DNA of 33,268 nucleotides from contig JAHFTD010000020.1 in the NCBI GenBank assembly GCA_023269565.1, positions 1 through 33,268 of the forward strand. Reading direction: 5' to 3'. Under the pieces are notes generated by a model. That model was given only the letters and a program-made list of their open reading frames with translations. It ran no database searches and had not been told where the DNA came from. Made by a program: the position numbers and the translations under genes. Origin of the DNA: Opitutaceae bacterium. Its GTDB lineage: Bacteria; Verrucomicrobiota; Verrucomicrobiia; Opitutales; Opitutaceae. Shown here piece by piece: positions 17,197 through 26,284 of the stretch. Each line of letters opens with the position of its first letter. The stretch's first letter is position 1.

Positions 17197-17895
17197 TTAC
17201 GGTTTCTTGGGTTCGGTCTTGGCCGGCGTAACGTTGGGGACCGTGAATTGGGCCGGGGCGTTGCTGCCCGCCGGTGGCGTGGACGAAGGAGCCGTGGGGG
17301 CTGGCGCAGTGGGGGCCGGCGGACGATCCTTGTTTATCTCCTGCATCACCTCATCGGTGATGTCATAAGCTGGATCGGAATAGACGATCCCGGGAATGCC
17401 GAGCATAGTGGGGCCGGAGCGATCGAGAACCAGCGTGGCGCCCTTGCGCTTGGCCATGTCGACGACCACCTTGGCGATTTCCTCCAGGAGGACATCGCGG
17501 TGGTTCTTGATGCGCTGCTGCAAGGAACGCTGCGTGCTGTTGCGGAAATTCTGGGCATCGGCCTGGCGTCGCTGGAAGTCTTCCAGTTTCTTCTGCGCTT
17601 CGCTCTCAGCCTTGCCGCGTGCATCGGCCGTCAGGACGGTATTCTTGGATTGCTCCAGCAATTCCTTATACTGATCAGCGACGGCCTGCATCTGTTTGTT
17701 CATTTCGTCCAGCTGCTCCTGGGCCTTCTGGGCGACGTCATTGAACTTGGCGTTGATTTCCTCCGTCTTATAATGCTTGTCGAACAGCGACATCATGTCG
17801 ACCACGACTAGCTTGACGGCGGGTTGGGCTTGGAGCGCAGCGGTAAATGTGCCGAGCGCAACCAAACCAAGGAGGAGACGGATGATATTATTCAT
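17197..17895 (-). CDS. skp: Periplasmic OmpH/Skp-family chaperone
   Basis: 232 residues. A cleavable signal peptide ([23 protein letters not shown]) precedes the beta-strand [22 protein letters not shown] long alpha-helical coiled coil (about 45-150) forms the tentacles that hold unfolded outer-membrane proteins. [38 protein letters not shown] closes the body as in the family. A Pro/Ala/Thr-rich tail of about 45 residues is an extra beyond the usual ~160-residue Skp. It follows bamA by 15 bp, its expected partner. Confidence 0.92.
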   Translation of the reverse strand: MNNIIRLLLGLVALGTFTAALQAQPAVKLVVVDMMSLFDKHYKTEEINAKFNDVAQKAQEQLDEMNKQMQAVADQYKELLEQSKNTVLTADARGKAESEAQKKLEDFQRRQADAQNFRNSTQRSLQQRIKNHRDVLLEEIAKVVVDMAKRKGATLVLDRSGPTMLGIPGIVYSDPAYDITDEVMQEINKDRPPAPTAPAPTAPSSTPPAGSNAPAQFTVPNVTPAKTEPKKP

Positions 17896-17910
17896 GGATA
17901 TAGTGGTGAA

Positions 17911-20271
17911 TCAGAAACGAGTGCCGAAGGAGAAATTAAACTGACTGCCCTTATCGTTAAACTTATCCCCGCGGAGGGGAATACCAAAATCCAAGCTTAA
18001 GGGTGCGCCGGCGACAAAAAGGCGAAGACCAAATCCGAAATTGTCGTTGTAATTGGCGGGACTAAAATCATAGGAATCGGAATTCACGAAGCCCGCATCA
18101 TAAAATATTGCAAACCTGATGGGCTTTACCACGTCGATAGAGTATTCGGCGCTGAAGAAGCCGTAAGTCTTGCCACCCAGCGGTTCGCCCGCGCTGTCTT
18201 TTGGACCGACGGTGCGAAATTCAAAACCCCGCAGGGTCTGGGGTCCACCCAGAAAATAACGATCAAAGAAAGGCACAGTGGAGCTTCGCCCAAAATTCTC
18301 AACCACGCCACTTCGGGCAATCAAGGCTAATACCTGATTCTGGAAGCTGAACACTGGATAGAATTGCGAGCCGCGCGCTTCGATCCGGTAATAATTCACA
18401 TCCCCGCTAAGCGGCCCACCCGCCAGTTCGGTGATAAACTCGATGCGATTGCCCCGGGTGGTATTGATGATCTTGTCGCGGAAGTCCCGCAAGAGAGAGA
18501 AACTGAGTTTGGAAACACTGGTCTGCCCTGCCAAGGCGATGATCTGAGGCGGAGCAGTCGCGCTGACATTGCGCACGTCCACCACCTCGTTGGTATAAGT
18601 CAACGTGCCCTCGATGTAACCGAAGAGGCGTTTGCGGGCGTAAATCTGCCCGCCGGTGCGGATTTCCTCGTAGAACGCACTGTTGTATTCAGAGGTGGTG
18701 CGGAATATCTGGAAGCCCAAGGCCAGTTCCTTTTCAAGAAACCAAGGCTCCTCGAACGCCAAGATAATTTCGCTTGATTGGGAACCCAACTGAAGGCGAA
18801 GGCGGAATTTCTGTCCGTCGCCTTGAAAGAAAGATCGCCGGTTAAAAAGATCGAAATTTGACTGGGTCAGTTCGGTGAAAATCACCGCCTTTTCCAAGGA
18901 GCTGAACCCGGCACCGAACGTAAGGTTGCCGGTGCGGGCCTCCTTGACGGCAATCTTGAGATTCCGTCGGCCGGGAATGTTGGTGGATTCCGGAGTGATG
19001 TTTACATCATCAAAAAACCTCGTGTTCTCAAGGCGTGCCTTACTGGCTTTCATGCGGAGCGTGTCAAAGACATCACCAGGGCCGAGGACAAGTTCCCGGA
19101 TGATCACTATGCTTTTGGTTTTGGTATTGCCCTCGATCTTGATGGACTCGACTTGGAATTTCTCATTTTCCTCGATCGCATACTCCAGATCTATGTTGCT
19201 GGTCTGCAGGTTCGGCTTGCGGATGAGGCGGACGCGAGTGTCGAGATACCCGCTGCGCCCGTAAAAATCCTCAATCGTCTCGACATCTTTGTCGAGTTTA
19301 GTGGGCACGAAGACCGATCCTGTTCTCTGCCGGGGAAGCTGGCGCAGCAGCCCCTCGGGATAAAGTTTATTGCCGGAGAAGGTGATCGTGCCGACCCGGT
19401 AGCGGCGGCCTTCAGTAATCCGGATAGTTATCGCTAGCTTCCCGGAGCTTGGGTAATCGAAGGAAATCTTGTCCTCGGCGATTTCAACGTCGAGAAAACC
19501 ACGCTCCTTGTAGTAATCGCGAAGTTTGCCGAGATCCTCCTCGAATTTATCGTCCTTGAACCGGCCGCTGCCCGTCAGCCAGGAAAATAGATGCCATACC
19601 GAAGTTTCCATCTCCTTCCGCAATTTGCGCTTCTTGATATGGTCGTTGCCGATGAATTTGACCGCCGTAATTCTCACTTTGGCTCCCTCCCGAATCTTGA
19701 AAAGGGCAGAACCGAATCCCGTGCTGCGGTTGCGGTCCACACTGTAGGTGACCTGAGTCTGGTTGTAGCCTTCCTTCTGATAATACTCCTTGATCTTCTC
19801 GGCGTCCTCCTTGATCTGCCGTTCGTCCAGTGCGCCGTTTTGAGTCGTCTTGACCTCCTTCAACAATCGCTTGGTTTTCACCGACCGATTGCCTTCAAAG
19901 CGGATTGCCAGCACCCGATACTTCGGGGTCACCTCCACAATCAGATTGACCGCATTCCCGGGCAGGGTCTCGCGCTTGACCTCGATAAATTCGAAGAGCC
20001 CGGTTTTGTAAAGCGTGCGAATATCACGATCAATCAGGGCATCGTCCAGATCGGTGTTTTCGCGCACCGCCATGTTGGCGCGGACGATCTGCTCGTTCAC
20101 ATTCGACGTCCCAATGAACTTTATCGTGACTGCCTGAATCCTGTAGACCGTTCCTTGCTGGGCCTGAGGCGTGGTCGGCCCCGTCTGGCCATAGCCATCG
20201 AGCAGGGTCAAAAGCAGGAAACCTATGCCAATAAAAGTCCGGATCAGCAGCTTACGGAGTAAAGTTTTCAA
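17911..20271 (-). CDS. bamA: Outer membrane assembly factor BamA
   Basis: Central beta-barrel that inserts outer-membrane proteins. 786 residues. Signal sequence at 1-28, then five POTRA domains at about 42-425 (e.g. AVTIKFIGTSNVNEQIVR and ITFSGNKLYPEGLLRQLP), then a 16-strand barrel. The L6 hallmark LRGFEFRTVGP (VRGF/Y type) is present and the last residue is Phe (FSFGTRF), the beta-signal. The start overlaps the end of dnaB by 20 nt, and skp follows after 15 bp. Confidence 0.97.
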   Translation of the reverse strand: MKTLLRKLLIRTFIGIGFLLLTLLDGYGQTGPTTPQAQQGTVYRIQAVTIKFIGTSNVNEQIVRANMAVRENTDLDDALIDRDIRTLYKTGLFEFIEVKRETLPGNAVNLIVEVTPKYRVLAIRFEGNRSVKTKRLLKEVKTTQNGALDERQIKEDAEKIKEYYQKEGYNQTQVTYSVDRNRSTGFGSALFKIREGAKVRITAVKFIGNDHIKKRKLRKEMETSVWHLFSWLTGSGRFKDDKFEEDLGKLRDYYKERGFLDVEIAEDKISFDYPSSGKLAITIRITEGRRYRVGTITFSGNKLYPEGLLRQLPRQRTGSVFVPTKLDKDVETIEDFYGRSGYLDTRVRLIRKPNLQTSNIDLEYAIEENEKFQVESIKIEGNTKTKSIVIIRELVLGPGDVFDTLRMKASKARLENTRFFDDVNITPESTNIPGRRNLKIAVKEARTGNLTFGAGFSSLEKAVIFTELTQSNFDLFNRRSFFQGDGQKFRLRLQLGSQSSEIILAFEEPWFLEKELALGFQIFRTTSEYNSAFYEEIRTGGQIYARKRLFGYIEGTLTYTNEVVDVRNVSATAPPQIIALAGQTSVSKLSFSLLRDFRDKIINTTRGNRIEFITELAGGPLSGDVNYYRIEARGSQFYPVFSFQNQVLALIARSGVVENFGRSSTVPFFDRYFLGGPQTLRGFEFRTVGPKDSAGEPLGGKTYGFFSAEYSIDVVKPIRFAIFYDAGFVNSDSYDFSPANYNDNFGFGLRLFVAGAPLSLDFGIPLRGDKFNDKGSQFNFSFGTRF

Positions 20272-21661
20272 AGCGTGTAATTTCTTGAAGGAAAGTTAGT
20301 TTCAAATCTCCTACCGGCCCGTTGCGCTGCTTGGCAACGATTAAATCCGCCGCCCCGGTGGCAGTCTGGAATTTTTCATCGGAATCCTTGGGGCGGGATA
20401 GCATGAGAACGACGTCGGCATCTTGCTCGATGGAGCCGGACTCCCGCAAGTCCGATAAGCGCGGCGCGCGGTTTTCCTTCTCCGAGGAGCGGTTGAGCTG
20501 GCTTAGGACTATGACCGGCAGATCAAGTTCCTTGGCCATAGCCTTTAATCCGCGCGAGACCTCCGCCACCTGTTGTTCGCGCGGCGCGCGCGAGTCGGTG
20601 CCGCTGACCAGCTGGAGATAGTCGACGATGATCAGGCCCAGTTTCCGCCGCGAATAGATGCGCCGGGCCTTCGCCCGCATTTCCATGATGGTAAGATTGC
20701 TCGAGTCGTCGATGAGGATTGGTGCTTTCTTGAATTCCTCGGCGGCCTGGCCGAGCGCATTGACCTCGCGACCGTCGCGACTGACGAGGCCATCGCGCAG
20801 CAGCTTGATGTTCACGCGGGCGCGCGAGCAGAGCATGCGAAGCGCCAGTTGCGAAGAGCCCATTTCAAGGGAAAAGACCAGCGTCGGCACAGGCTCGGCC
20901 TTGCCGGCCTTTGGCAGTGCGGCCGCCTCAGCCACATTGAGTGCCAGGCTCGTCTTGCCCATTGAGGGGCGGGCGGCGACGACGATCATTTCCTGCCGCT
21001 GGAAACCAAAGGTCATTGCATCGAGATCCTTGAAGCCCGACGTCACGCCCGTCAGCTCGCCTTTTTTCATGAGCAGCTTGGCGATGACGGTGTTGGCTTC
21101 CTTGACGGCGTCCTTGATCTCCTCAGCGCTGTCGCTTACCCGGTCCTGCGTGACCTTGAAGAGGTCCTGCTCCACCTTGTCGACGAACTCCTCCAGCCCG
21201 CCGGTGAAACTGTAGCACTGCTCGACCGCACCAGTGGCGGTCTTGATCAGCTCGCGGAGCAGGTGCTTCTCGCGGACCTTTTCGATAAAGTAACCGGCAT
21301 GCGCGGTCGTGGGAATCTTGCCCGTGACCTGCATGAGGTAGGCAAACCCGCCGACGGCGTCGAGCTGGCGGCGCGTTTTCAGCTCCTCCGCGAGCACCTC
21401 GATGGTGACGGGCGGGCTTTTCTGGTAAAGCTCGACGATAGTCTGGAACAGCAGCCGGTTGGCCGGCGAGTAAAAGGCATCGGCGGTTACGCGCGACTCT
21501 AGGCAGCGTGCAATGGTATCGCTGCCGTCGAGCAGGCAGCAGGCAATAACGTGCTCCTCCGCCTCGGCGCTGTGCGGTGGTGAGCGGTCAGGTGGGGCAG
21601 ACGCGGCGTTTTGCTCGTCCGCAGGTCTACCGCGCCGAGGAGAAGCCGTGGTTTGCGCCAT
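20252..21661 (-). CDS. dnaB: Replicative DNA helicase
   Basis: Hexameric 5'-3' fork helicase, 469 residues. N-terminal primase-interacting domain at about 28-130 (PPHSAEAEEHVIACCLLD), linker helix, then the RecA-like motor: Walker A ARPSMGKT (about 230-237), Walker B LGLIIVDYLQL, and the arginine-finger region IVAKQRNGPVGDLKL. No intein is seen. Its last 20 nt overlap bamA, which suggests coupled translation. It follows rplI by 30 bp, a common pairing. Confidence 0.97.
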   Translation of the reverse strand: MAQTTASPRRGRPADEQNAASAPPDRSPPHSAEAEEHVIACCLLDGSDTIARCLESRVTADAFYSPANRLLFQTIVELYQKSPPVTIEVLAEELKTRRQLDAVGGFAYLMQVTGKIPTTAHAGYFIEKVREKHLLRELIKTATGAVEQCYSFTGGLEEFVDKVEQDLFKVTQDRVSDSAEEIKDAVKEANTVIAKLLMKKGELTGVTSGFKDLDAMTFGFQRQEMIVVAARPSMGKTSLALNVAEAAALPKAGKAEPVPTLVFSLEMGSSQLALRMLCSRARVNIKLLRDGLVSRDGREVNALGQAAEEFKKAPILIDDSSNLTIMEMRAKARRIYSRRKLGLIIVDYLQLVSGTDSRAPREQQVAEVSRGLKAMAKELDLPVIVLSQLNRSSEKENRAPRLSDLRESGSIEQDADVVLMLSRPKDSDEKFQTATGAADLIVAKQRNGPVGDLKLTFLQEITRFENFTP

Positions 21662-21691
21662 GTCCGGACGGTGGAGTCGTGACGCGAGGCG

Positions 21692-22168
21692 TCAGGACTG
21701 CGCGGGTTCGATCGGATTCTCGGAAACCACGTCGAACGTCAGTTCGACGCTGACCTCGGGGTGCAGGCGGATCTTCACCTCGTGCTTGCCCAGAGTCTTG
21801 ACCGGCTGGCCGAGGTGGATGCGCCGCTTCTCGACGTTGATGCCGGCTGCCGCGAGCTTTTCGTGGATGTCGTTCGCGGTTACGGCGCCGAAGAGCTTGC
21901 CGCCTTCGCCGGTTTTGACGGCAAAGGCGATGGCAGTCTTTTCGATCTGCTTGGCGAGTGCCGAGGCGCCGTCGAGCTCCTTGGCCTCGCGGGCGGTGCG
22001 GGCCTTCTTGAGGGCCTCGACGCGTTTGCGGTTGGCTTGGGTGAGCGGCATCGCCATGCCCTGCGGCAGGAGATAATTGCGGGCATAGCCGGCGCGGACC
22101 TTTACCTGGTCGCCTTCGGCGCCAAGGCCGTCGACCGGCTTGAGGAGGAGAACTTCGTGGTTAGCCAT
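21692..22168 (-). CDS. rplI: 50S ribosomal protein L9
   Basis: Ribosomal protein bL9, 158 residues. The N-terminal rRNA-binding domain is clear (VLLLKPVDGLGAEGDQVKV then GYARNYLLPQGMAMPLT). A connecting helix follows, then the C-terminal domain ending in VELTFDVVSEN. It lies 47 bp after ssb. rpsR, usually between them, is not there. Confidence 0.97.
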   Translation of the reverse strand: MANHEVLLLKPVDGLGAEGDQVKVRAGYARNYLLPQGMAMPLTQANRKRVEALKKARTAREAKELDGASALAKQIEKTAIAFAVKTGEGGKLFGAVTANDIHEKLAAAGINVEKRRIHLGQPVKTLGKHEVKIRLHPEVSVELTFDVVSENPIEPAQS

Positions 22169-22215
22169 GACTGGAGTGAGTTGGGATTATTGAAATGGAT
22201 GGGGAGCGAACTGGC

Positions 22216-22695
22216 TCAGAACGGCACGTCCTCGTCGAGATTTTCCTGCGCCGCCGCGGGAGCGGCCGGGGCGGCGGGCTTGGGGGCGCTGCGGGGCGCA
22301 GGGGCAGAGTAGCGGGATTCGCCGCCCTCGCCGCCGGCCGCACCGGCACCGGCGTCGCCGCGGCCGCTGCCAAGAAACTGGAAGTTCTCGAGGACAACCT
22401 TCATGCGGCTGCGCTTTTCCTTGGTGTTCTTGTCCTCCCACTGGTCGAGGCGGAGCCGGCCCTCGACGAAGAGCGGACGGCCCTTCGTGCAATACTTGGA
22501 AATGTTCTCGCCGGACTTGCCCCAAGCCTCGATGTCGACGTAGGTCACCTCTTCGCGGTCGGCGCCGGAGTCGTCGCGGAACTTGCGATTGACCGCCAGG
22601 GAGAACTGGCAGATGGCGGTGCCCTTCGGCGTGACCCGGAGTTCCGGGTCGCGCGTGAGGTTGCCGATGAGCATTACTTTGTTGAGGTTGGCCAT
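22216..22695 (-). CDS. ssb: Single-stranded DNA-binding protein
   Basis: 159 residues. The OB-fold (about 1-105) opens MANLNKVMLIGNLTRDPELR and includes FSLAVNRKF and WGKSGENISKYCTKGRPLFVEGRL. A Gly/Ala/Pro-rich linker leads to the acidic tail DEDVPF that recruits repair and replication partners. It lies 28 bp after rpsF, the conserved order, and close to rplI-dnaB. Confidence 0.97.
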   Translation of the reverse strand: MANLNKVMLIGNLTRDPELRVTPKGTAICQFSLAVNRKFRDDSGADREEVTYVDIEAWGKSGENISKYCTKGRPLFVEGRLRLDQWEDKNTKEKRSRMKVVLENFQFLGSGRGDAGAGAAGGEGGESRYSAPAPRSAPKPAAPAAPAAAQENLDEDVPF

Positions 22696-22723
22696 GGGGA
22701 GGGGCGGCGCGTCGGGGAAGCGG

Positions 22724-23020
22724 TCAGGCGTTCTCGACGAGGGCGCGGTAGACGTTGTCGTTCAGGCGCAGGCGCTCATGCAGCTGGGCGGCGGCGCCGG
22801 CGGGGGCGGAGAAATCCATCTGGACGTAGACGCCGGAGGGAAACTGATCGTCGGGAATCCGGGCGAAGTCCCGGCGGCCGATATTTTCGACGGCCTTGAC
22901 CTCGCCGTGCACGGCGGTGATTTCTTTTTTGACGCCCTCGATGATCGAGTCGACGGAGTCTTCTTTGCCGCGGTTGTCGAGGATGAAGGTGGCGCGGTAA
23001 TTACGTTTGGTCGGTTTCAT
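22724..23020 (-). CDS. rpsF: 30S ribosomal protein S6
   Basis: Ribosomal protein bS6, 98 residues. The ferredoxin-like fold is recognised by NYRATFILDNRGKEDSVDSIIEGVKKEI, IGRRDFARIPDDQFPSGVYVQMDF and LRLNDNVYRALVE. Its start overlaps the end of pth by 20 nt. S6 normally pairs with S18 on the ribosome, but rpsR is not in this operon. Confidence 0.95.
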   Translation of the reverse strand: MKPTKRNYRATFILDNRGKEDSVDSIIEGVKKEITAVHGEVKAVENIGRRDFARIPDDQFPSGVYVQMDFSAPAGAAAQLHERLRLNDNVYRALVENA

Positions 23021-23600
23021 TGCGGTTTCTGCGGTTGAGAGTATTCATGGCCCGGGCGTAGCCGCTGTCGAGCAGCAGACGGAGGCCGTCCACGAAAGTG
23101 GTTAGTTGTTGGTCGATGATTGATTGTTCGATGGGAGAGAATTTTCCGAGCACGAAGTCCTTGAGGTCCATGTCCGCCGGACGCGCGGTGCCAATGCCAA
23201 GACGGTAGCGGAGGAAACCGCCGCCGAGGTGCTCGAGCAGGCTGGTAACGCCGTGGTGGCCGCCGGCGCTGCCGCGCACGGAGACCTTCACGCGGCCGAG
23301 ATCGATCGTAAGATCGTCGTGGACGGCGATGAGCGAGGCCACAGGAACCTTGTGGAAATCGAGCAGCCGGCACAGGGCGCGGCCGCTGTCGTTCATGAAG
23401 GTCAGCGGCTTCACCAAGAAGCGCGTGACGCCGGGCCGGACATCCCAACGGGCAATCTGGGCCTCGAAGCGCGAATTGCTTTTCCACGCGAGGCCCTGGG
23501 CGGCGGCGAGCGCGTCAACCACGGCGAAGCCAAGGTTGTGGCGCGTGCCGGCGTATTCCCTGCCGGGGTTGCCCAGTCCAGCGATGAGCGTAACGGACAT
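23001..23600 (-). CDS. pth: Peptidyl-tRNA hydrolase
   Basis: Releases tRNA from stalled peptidyl-tRNA. 199 residues. N-terminal AGLGNPGREYAGTRHNLGF carries the binding Asn and the catalytic His; KPLTFMNDSG and AVHDDLTI carry the next conserved residues. The usual GGHNG block reads GGHHG, so the Asn equivalent to E. coli N114 is His. The end overlaps rpsF by 20 nt, and rplY lies 60 bp upstream, a common neighbour. Confidence 0.96.
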   Translation of the reverse strand: MSVTLIAGLGNPGREYAGTRHNLGFAVVDALAAAQGLAWKSNSRFEAQIARWDVRPGVTRFLVKPLTFMNDSGRALCRLLDFHKVPVASLIAVHDDLTIDLGRVKVSVRGSAGGHHGVTSLLEHLGGGFLRYRLGIGTARPADMDLKDFVLGKFSPIEQSIIDQQLTTFVDGLRLLLDSGYARAMNTLNRRNRNETDQT

Positions 23601-23660
23601 GTCTCAAAGAACGTAGTGCCAGGGCGGCCCGCCCGTGAAACGGAGAGGCCGCGGTAAAAT

Positions 23661-24431
23661 TTATTTCTTGGCGGGAGCGGCCTTCTTGTCGCCGGCAGGA
23701 GCCGCCGTGGAAGCGGCGGCCTTGGCGTCGCCCTTGGCGGGAGTGGCACCGGGTTTGGCGGCTTCGCCAGCCGCGGGAGCAGTGGCACCGGCCGCTGCGC
23801 CCTCGACGGCCACCGCGCCCTCGACGGCCACCGCGCCCTCGACGGCCACGGGGGTGGCGACGACTTCCTCGGCAGGCGGCTCAACGCAAAGCACCACAGC
23901 CTGGCTCTTGTCGTCCATGAACTCTACGCCGGAAATCGGCTTGAGCTCGCCGACGTGAATGGCTTCGCCGACCTTCAACTCGGTAACGTCGACCTCGATG
24001 AACGCGGGAAGATCTTTGGGTAGGCAGCGAATGCGCAGGCGGTGGGAGGCGGTCTCGAGGATGCCGCCTTCGTTTTTGACGCCACTCGACTCACCGGTGA
24101 GGTGCACCGAAATGTTTATGACCATCTTTTCGTTTTCCTTTACCTCCTGAAGATCGAGGTGCAGGTAGCGGTCGGTGATGGGATCACGCTGGATTTCCTG
24201 CAGGAAGGAGAGCGCGGTGGCGCCAGCATCACGCTGCAACTCAATGAGCGCGGCGCGACCGGCGATTTCCTTAAGCAGCTTGGTGAACTCAGGCGCGCTG
24301 ACGGCCAGGGTCTCGGGCTTGGTGTGCTTGCCGTAGAGGATGGCCGGGATTTTCTGGGCCTTGCGCAGGCGGCGCGACGCGCTGCGACCAGTGCCCTCGC
24401 GGGGCGCAACAGTTAGGTTGTATTTCTTCAT
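23661..24431 (-). CDS. rplY: 50S ribosomal protein L25 (CTC type)
   Basis: 5S rRNA-binding protein of the long CTC/TL5 type, 256 residues. Residues 1-95 are the L25 domain (REGTGRSASRRLRKAQKIPAILYGKH). Residues 96-185 are the TL5 beta domain (NISVHLTGESSGVKNEGGIL and LPAFIEVDVTELKVGEAIHVGELK). The last ~65 residues are a low-complexity Ala/Pro/Lys tail built partly from VAVEGA repeats. The ATG follows an AGGGGGA, one of the few starts here that resembles a Shine-Dalgarno site. First gene of the long minus-strand cluster. Confidence 0.93.
   Translation of the reverse strand: MKKYNLTVAPREGTGRSASRRLRKAQKIPAILYGKHTKPETLAVSAPEFTKLLKEIAGRAALIELQRDAGATALSFLQEIQRDPITDRYLHLDLQEVKENEKMVINISVHLTGESSGVKNEGGILETASHRLRIRCLPKDLPAFIEVDVTELKVGEAIHVGELKPISGVEFMDDKSQAVVLCVEPPAEEVVATPVAVEGAVAVEGAVAVEGAAAGATAPAAGEAAKPGATPAKGDAKAAASTAAPAGDKKAAPAKK
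23797..23849. repeat. Three tandem 18-bp repeats in rplY
   Basis: The unit gcgccctcgacggccacc occurs three times in a row (the last copy differs at its final base). It encodes repeated VAVEGA in the disordered tail of L25. In-frame length (18 bp) means unit number can change by slippage without breaking the gene. Confidence 0.85.
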
Positions 24432-24569
24432 GGTTTCGTTCCCCCTGTGACTCCGGAATTAGAGGCAGGCGTAGTAGAAAAGAGTTGAAAGTTGAAGGGG
24501 CCAGCTGAACCGATGCAACTAAATCTTTCACACCGGGGAGGAATAGTTGGTTTTTACAAGAGACCGATG

Positions 24570-24575
24570 TTGACA
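24570..24575 (+). promoter_or_regulatory. TTGACA box upstream of tRNA-Asn
   Basis: TTGACA lies 41 nt before tRNA-Asn, matching the box before tRNA-Lys. No clear -10 follows. A small hairpin (CGGCC at 24587-24591, GGCCG at 24599-24603) lies between box and tRNA. Confidence 0.4.
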
Positions 24576-24616
24576 AGGAGAAATACCGGCCTCTTTTTGG
24601 CCGTTCTTTGCGCCAC

Positions 24617-24691
<75 letters not shown>

Positions 24692-25118
24692 TTCAGAGCT
24701 AATTGCTGAAGTGCTGGTTGCAGGAAGAAATGAAGCCCTAGCAATTGTGCGTTTGCTCCGGAATTTTAGCGAATCGACGGAAATGAAGCTCTCGTATAGC
24801 CTGTTTCATCGCGTATGTGTCGTCTAACTCCCGTGCTCAGATACACGCACCGCAGAACCGGCTAGGTCATCGATCAGATCGTTAACTTGAAGTGCGACAG
24901 AGCTGACGTGCTTGGCCTACATGCTTGTCATTGGATTCACATTCGTGGACTAGGATTAGGGTCAAACAACCAGCGCCGGAGTCGCCGGTATCGCTCGATT
25001 GGGTGGCTCGAAAACTTGAGTCCGGTCACTGTGGCGTGGGCAATCCAGCGCCTCCCCTGCTTCACCATCAAATGCTCGGCAATGTCGTGGCCGCGACCCG
25101 CTTCATTGCCGATTCCGC
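24692..25118. other. Gene-free stretch after tRNA-Asn
   Basis: About 430 bp between tRNA-Asn and the MetE-like gene. Its first ~270 bp are visibly richer in A/T than the flanking genes. The open frames in it are short and show no family motif. I saw no terminator, RNA motif or copy of the tRNA 3' end. It may be the remnant of an insertion at the tRNA, which is inference. Confidence 0.5.
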
Positions 25119-26258
25119 TTACCGCCCGAGGTATTTGTCGCGGCCGCGGACGAGCGCCTCCATCTTCCGGTCAGCGACCGAGCGCTTGAGCATCCAGAAG
25201 CCGCAATCGGGGTGCACCCACTTTACGCGGCCCGGACCCGTCTTCTTCTCGACGGCGGCGATGCGAGACGCGATTTCGTCGGGCGTCTCGATGTGGTTGA
25301 CCTTGATGTCGACGACACCGATGCCGAGGGAGATCTTCTTGTCGATCTGCTTGAGCGCGTCGATGTCGGCGGCCGGGCGGTGCGCCAGCTCGAGCACGAG
25401 GTGGTCGCAGTGCAGGGCGTTGAGAAACTTGAGCAGCTTGCTCCAGCGGCCGGCTTGGATGGTCTGGCCGCCGTAGTTGCCGAAGCAGAAGTGCACGGCG
25501 CGCTCCGTGCCGGGGCTGATGGCGTCGAGCACTCGGTTCATCGCCTCGGCCGCGAGCGGGCCGTCGGCTGGGTTGCCAGGAATGTTGGCCTCGTCCACCT
25601 GCACGCAGGCGGCCGGCAGCCCGGGCATCTGCGTGGCGATGACGTCGGCGACGGCGATGGTGAGGTCGGCAAAGTTGCGGTAGTGGTGGTCGAGCAGCGT
25701 GCGCGAGAGCATGTAAGGGCTCGTGACGGTGAACTTGAACGGCCCGCCGGCGACGGCGGCAGCGCGCTGGCAGTCGGCCAGCAGGTTGAGCGAACCCTCG
25801 CCGAGCGGGCCGGTGACGACCCCCGCGGGCTTGCGGCGGAAGCTCATCGGCGAGTGCCGCGCGAATTCCTCGGTGATGGAACGGCCGACTACTGACGAAA
25901 TGTTCGCCATCGGACGGATAAAATACTCGATCATGCCGTTCGTGTCGGGGTGGTTGACGTCGAAGCGGTAGAGTTCGCCGTCCGTCGGCAGGTCGATGCC
26001 GGCCTGGCGCTGGAGGTCAAACACCACGCGGGTGGCGTCGATCACGCCCTGCTCGCTCGGCAGCGCGGCCAGCCAATCCGGCACGGGATAGGAGCCGACG
26101 GTCGTCGTGAGGATGCGCGGCGACTTCGGGATGCCGGCCACGGCGGGCTTTGCGGACTTAACCGACGGCGCGCGCGCGGCGGCGGCGGCCACGGCGCGGC
26201 CGGGCTTCGCAGCAGGAGCGTTCACGGGATGGTTAACGGGGGGGCAGGATTCGCACAT
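25119..26258 (-). CDS. MetE-like zinc methyltransferase (methionine synthase II type)
   Basis: 379 residues from the ATG at 26258. It holds only the C-terminal catalytic barrel of cobalamin-independent methionine synthase. The zinc residues are in order: H256 and C258 (AVHFCFG), E290 (LVLELAHR), C352 (HPDCGFW). TTTVGSYPVPDW is the usual start of the domain; the first ~45 residues are low-complexity Ala/Pro with a CxxC (MCESC). Full MetE has ~750 residues, so this is a core form as in MetS-like or epoxyalkane-coenzyme M transferase relatives. The methyl donor and acceptor are unknown. It starts 26 bp after the Rieske gene and is co-transcribed with it. Confidence 0.85.
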   Translation of the reverse strand: MCESCPPVNHPVNAPAAKPGRAVAAAAARAPSVKSAKPAVAGIPKSPRILTTTVGSYPVPDWLAALPSEQGVIDATRVVFDLQRQAGIDLPTDGELYRFDVNHPDTNGMIEYFIRPMANISSVVGRSITEEFARHSPMSFRRKPAGVVTGPLGEGSLNLLADCQRAAAVAGGPFKFTVTSPYMLSRTLLDHHYRNFADLTIAVADVIATQMPGLPAACVQVDEANIPGNPADGPLAAEAMNRVLDAISPGTERAVHFCFGNYGGQTIQAGRWSKLLKFLNALHCDHLVLELAHRPAADIDALKQIDKKISLGIGVVDIKVNHIETPDEIASRIAAVEKKTGPGRVKWVHPDCGFWMLKRSVADRKMEALVRGRDKYLGR

Positions 26259-26284
26259 GAGAGGGTTGGAGTTGGGTGTTAAAT

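Noticed and set aside
24887-25189. Open frame of 100 codons after tRNA-Asn
   Set aside because: No recognisable motif, no credible start context, and it overlaps the certain end of the MetE-like gene.
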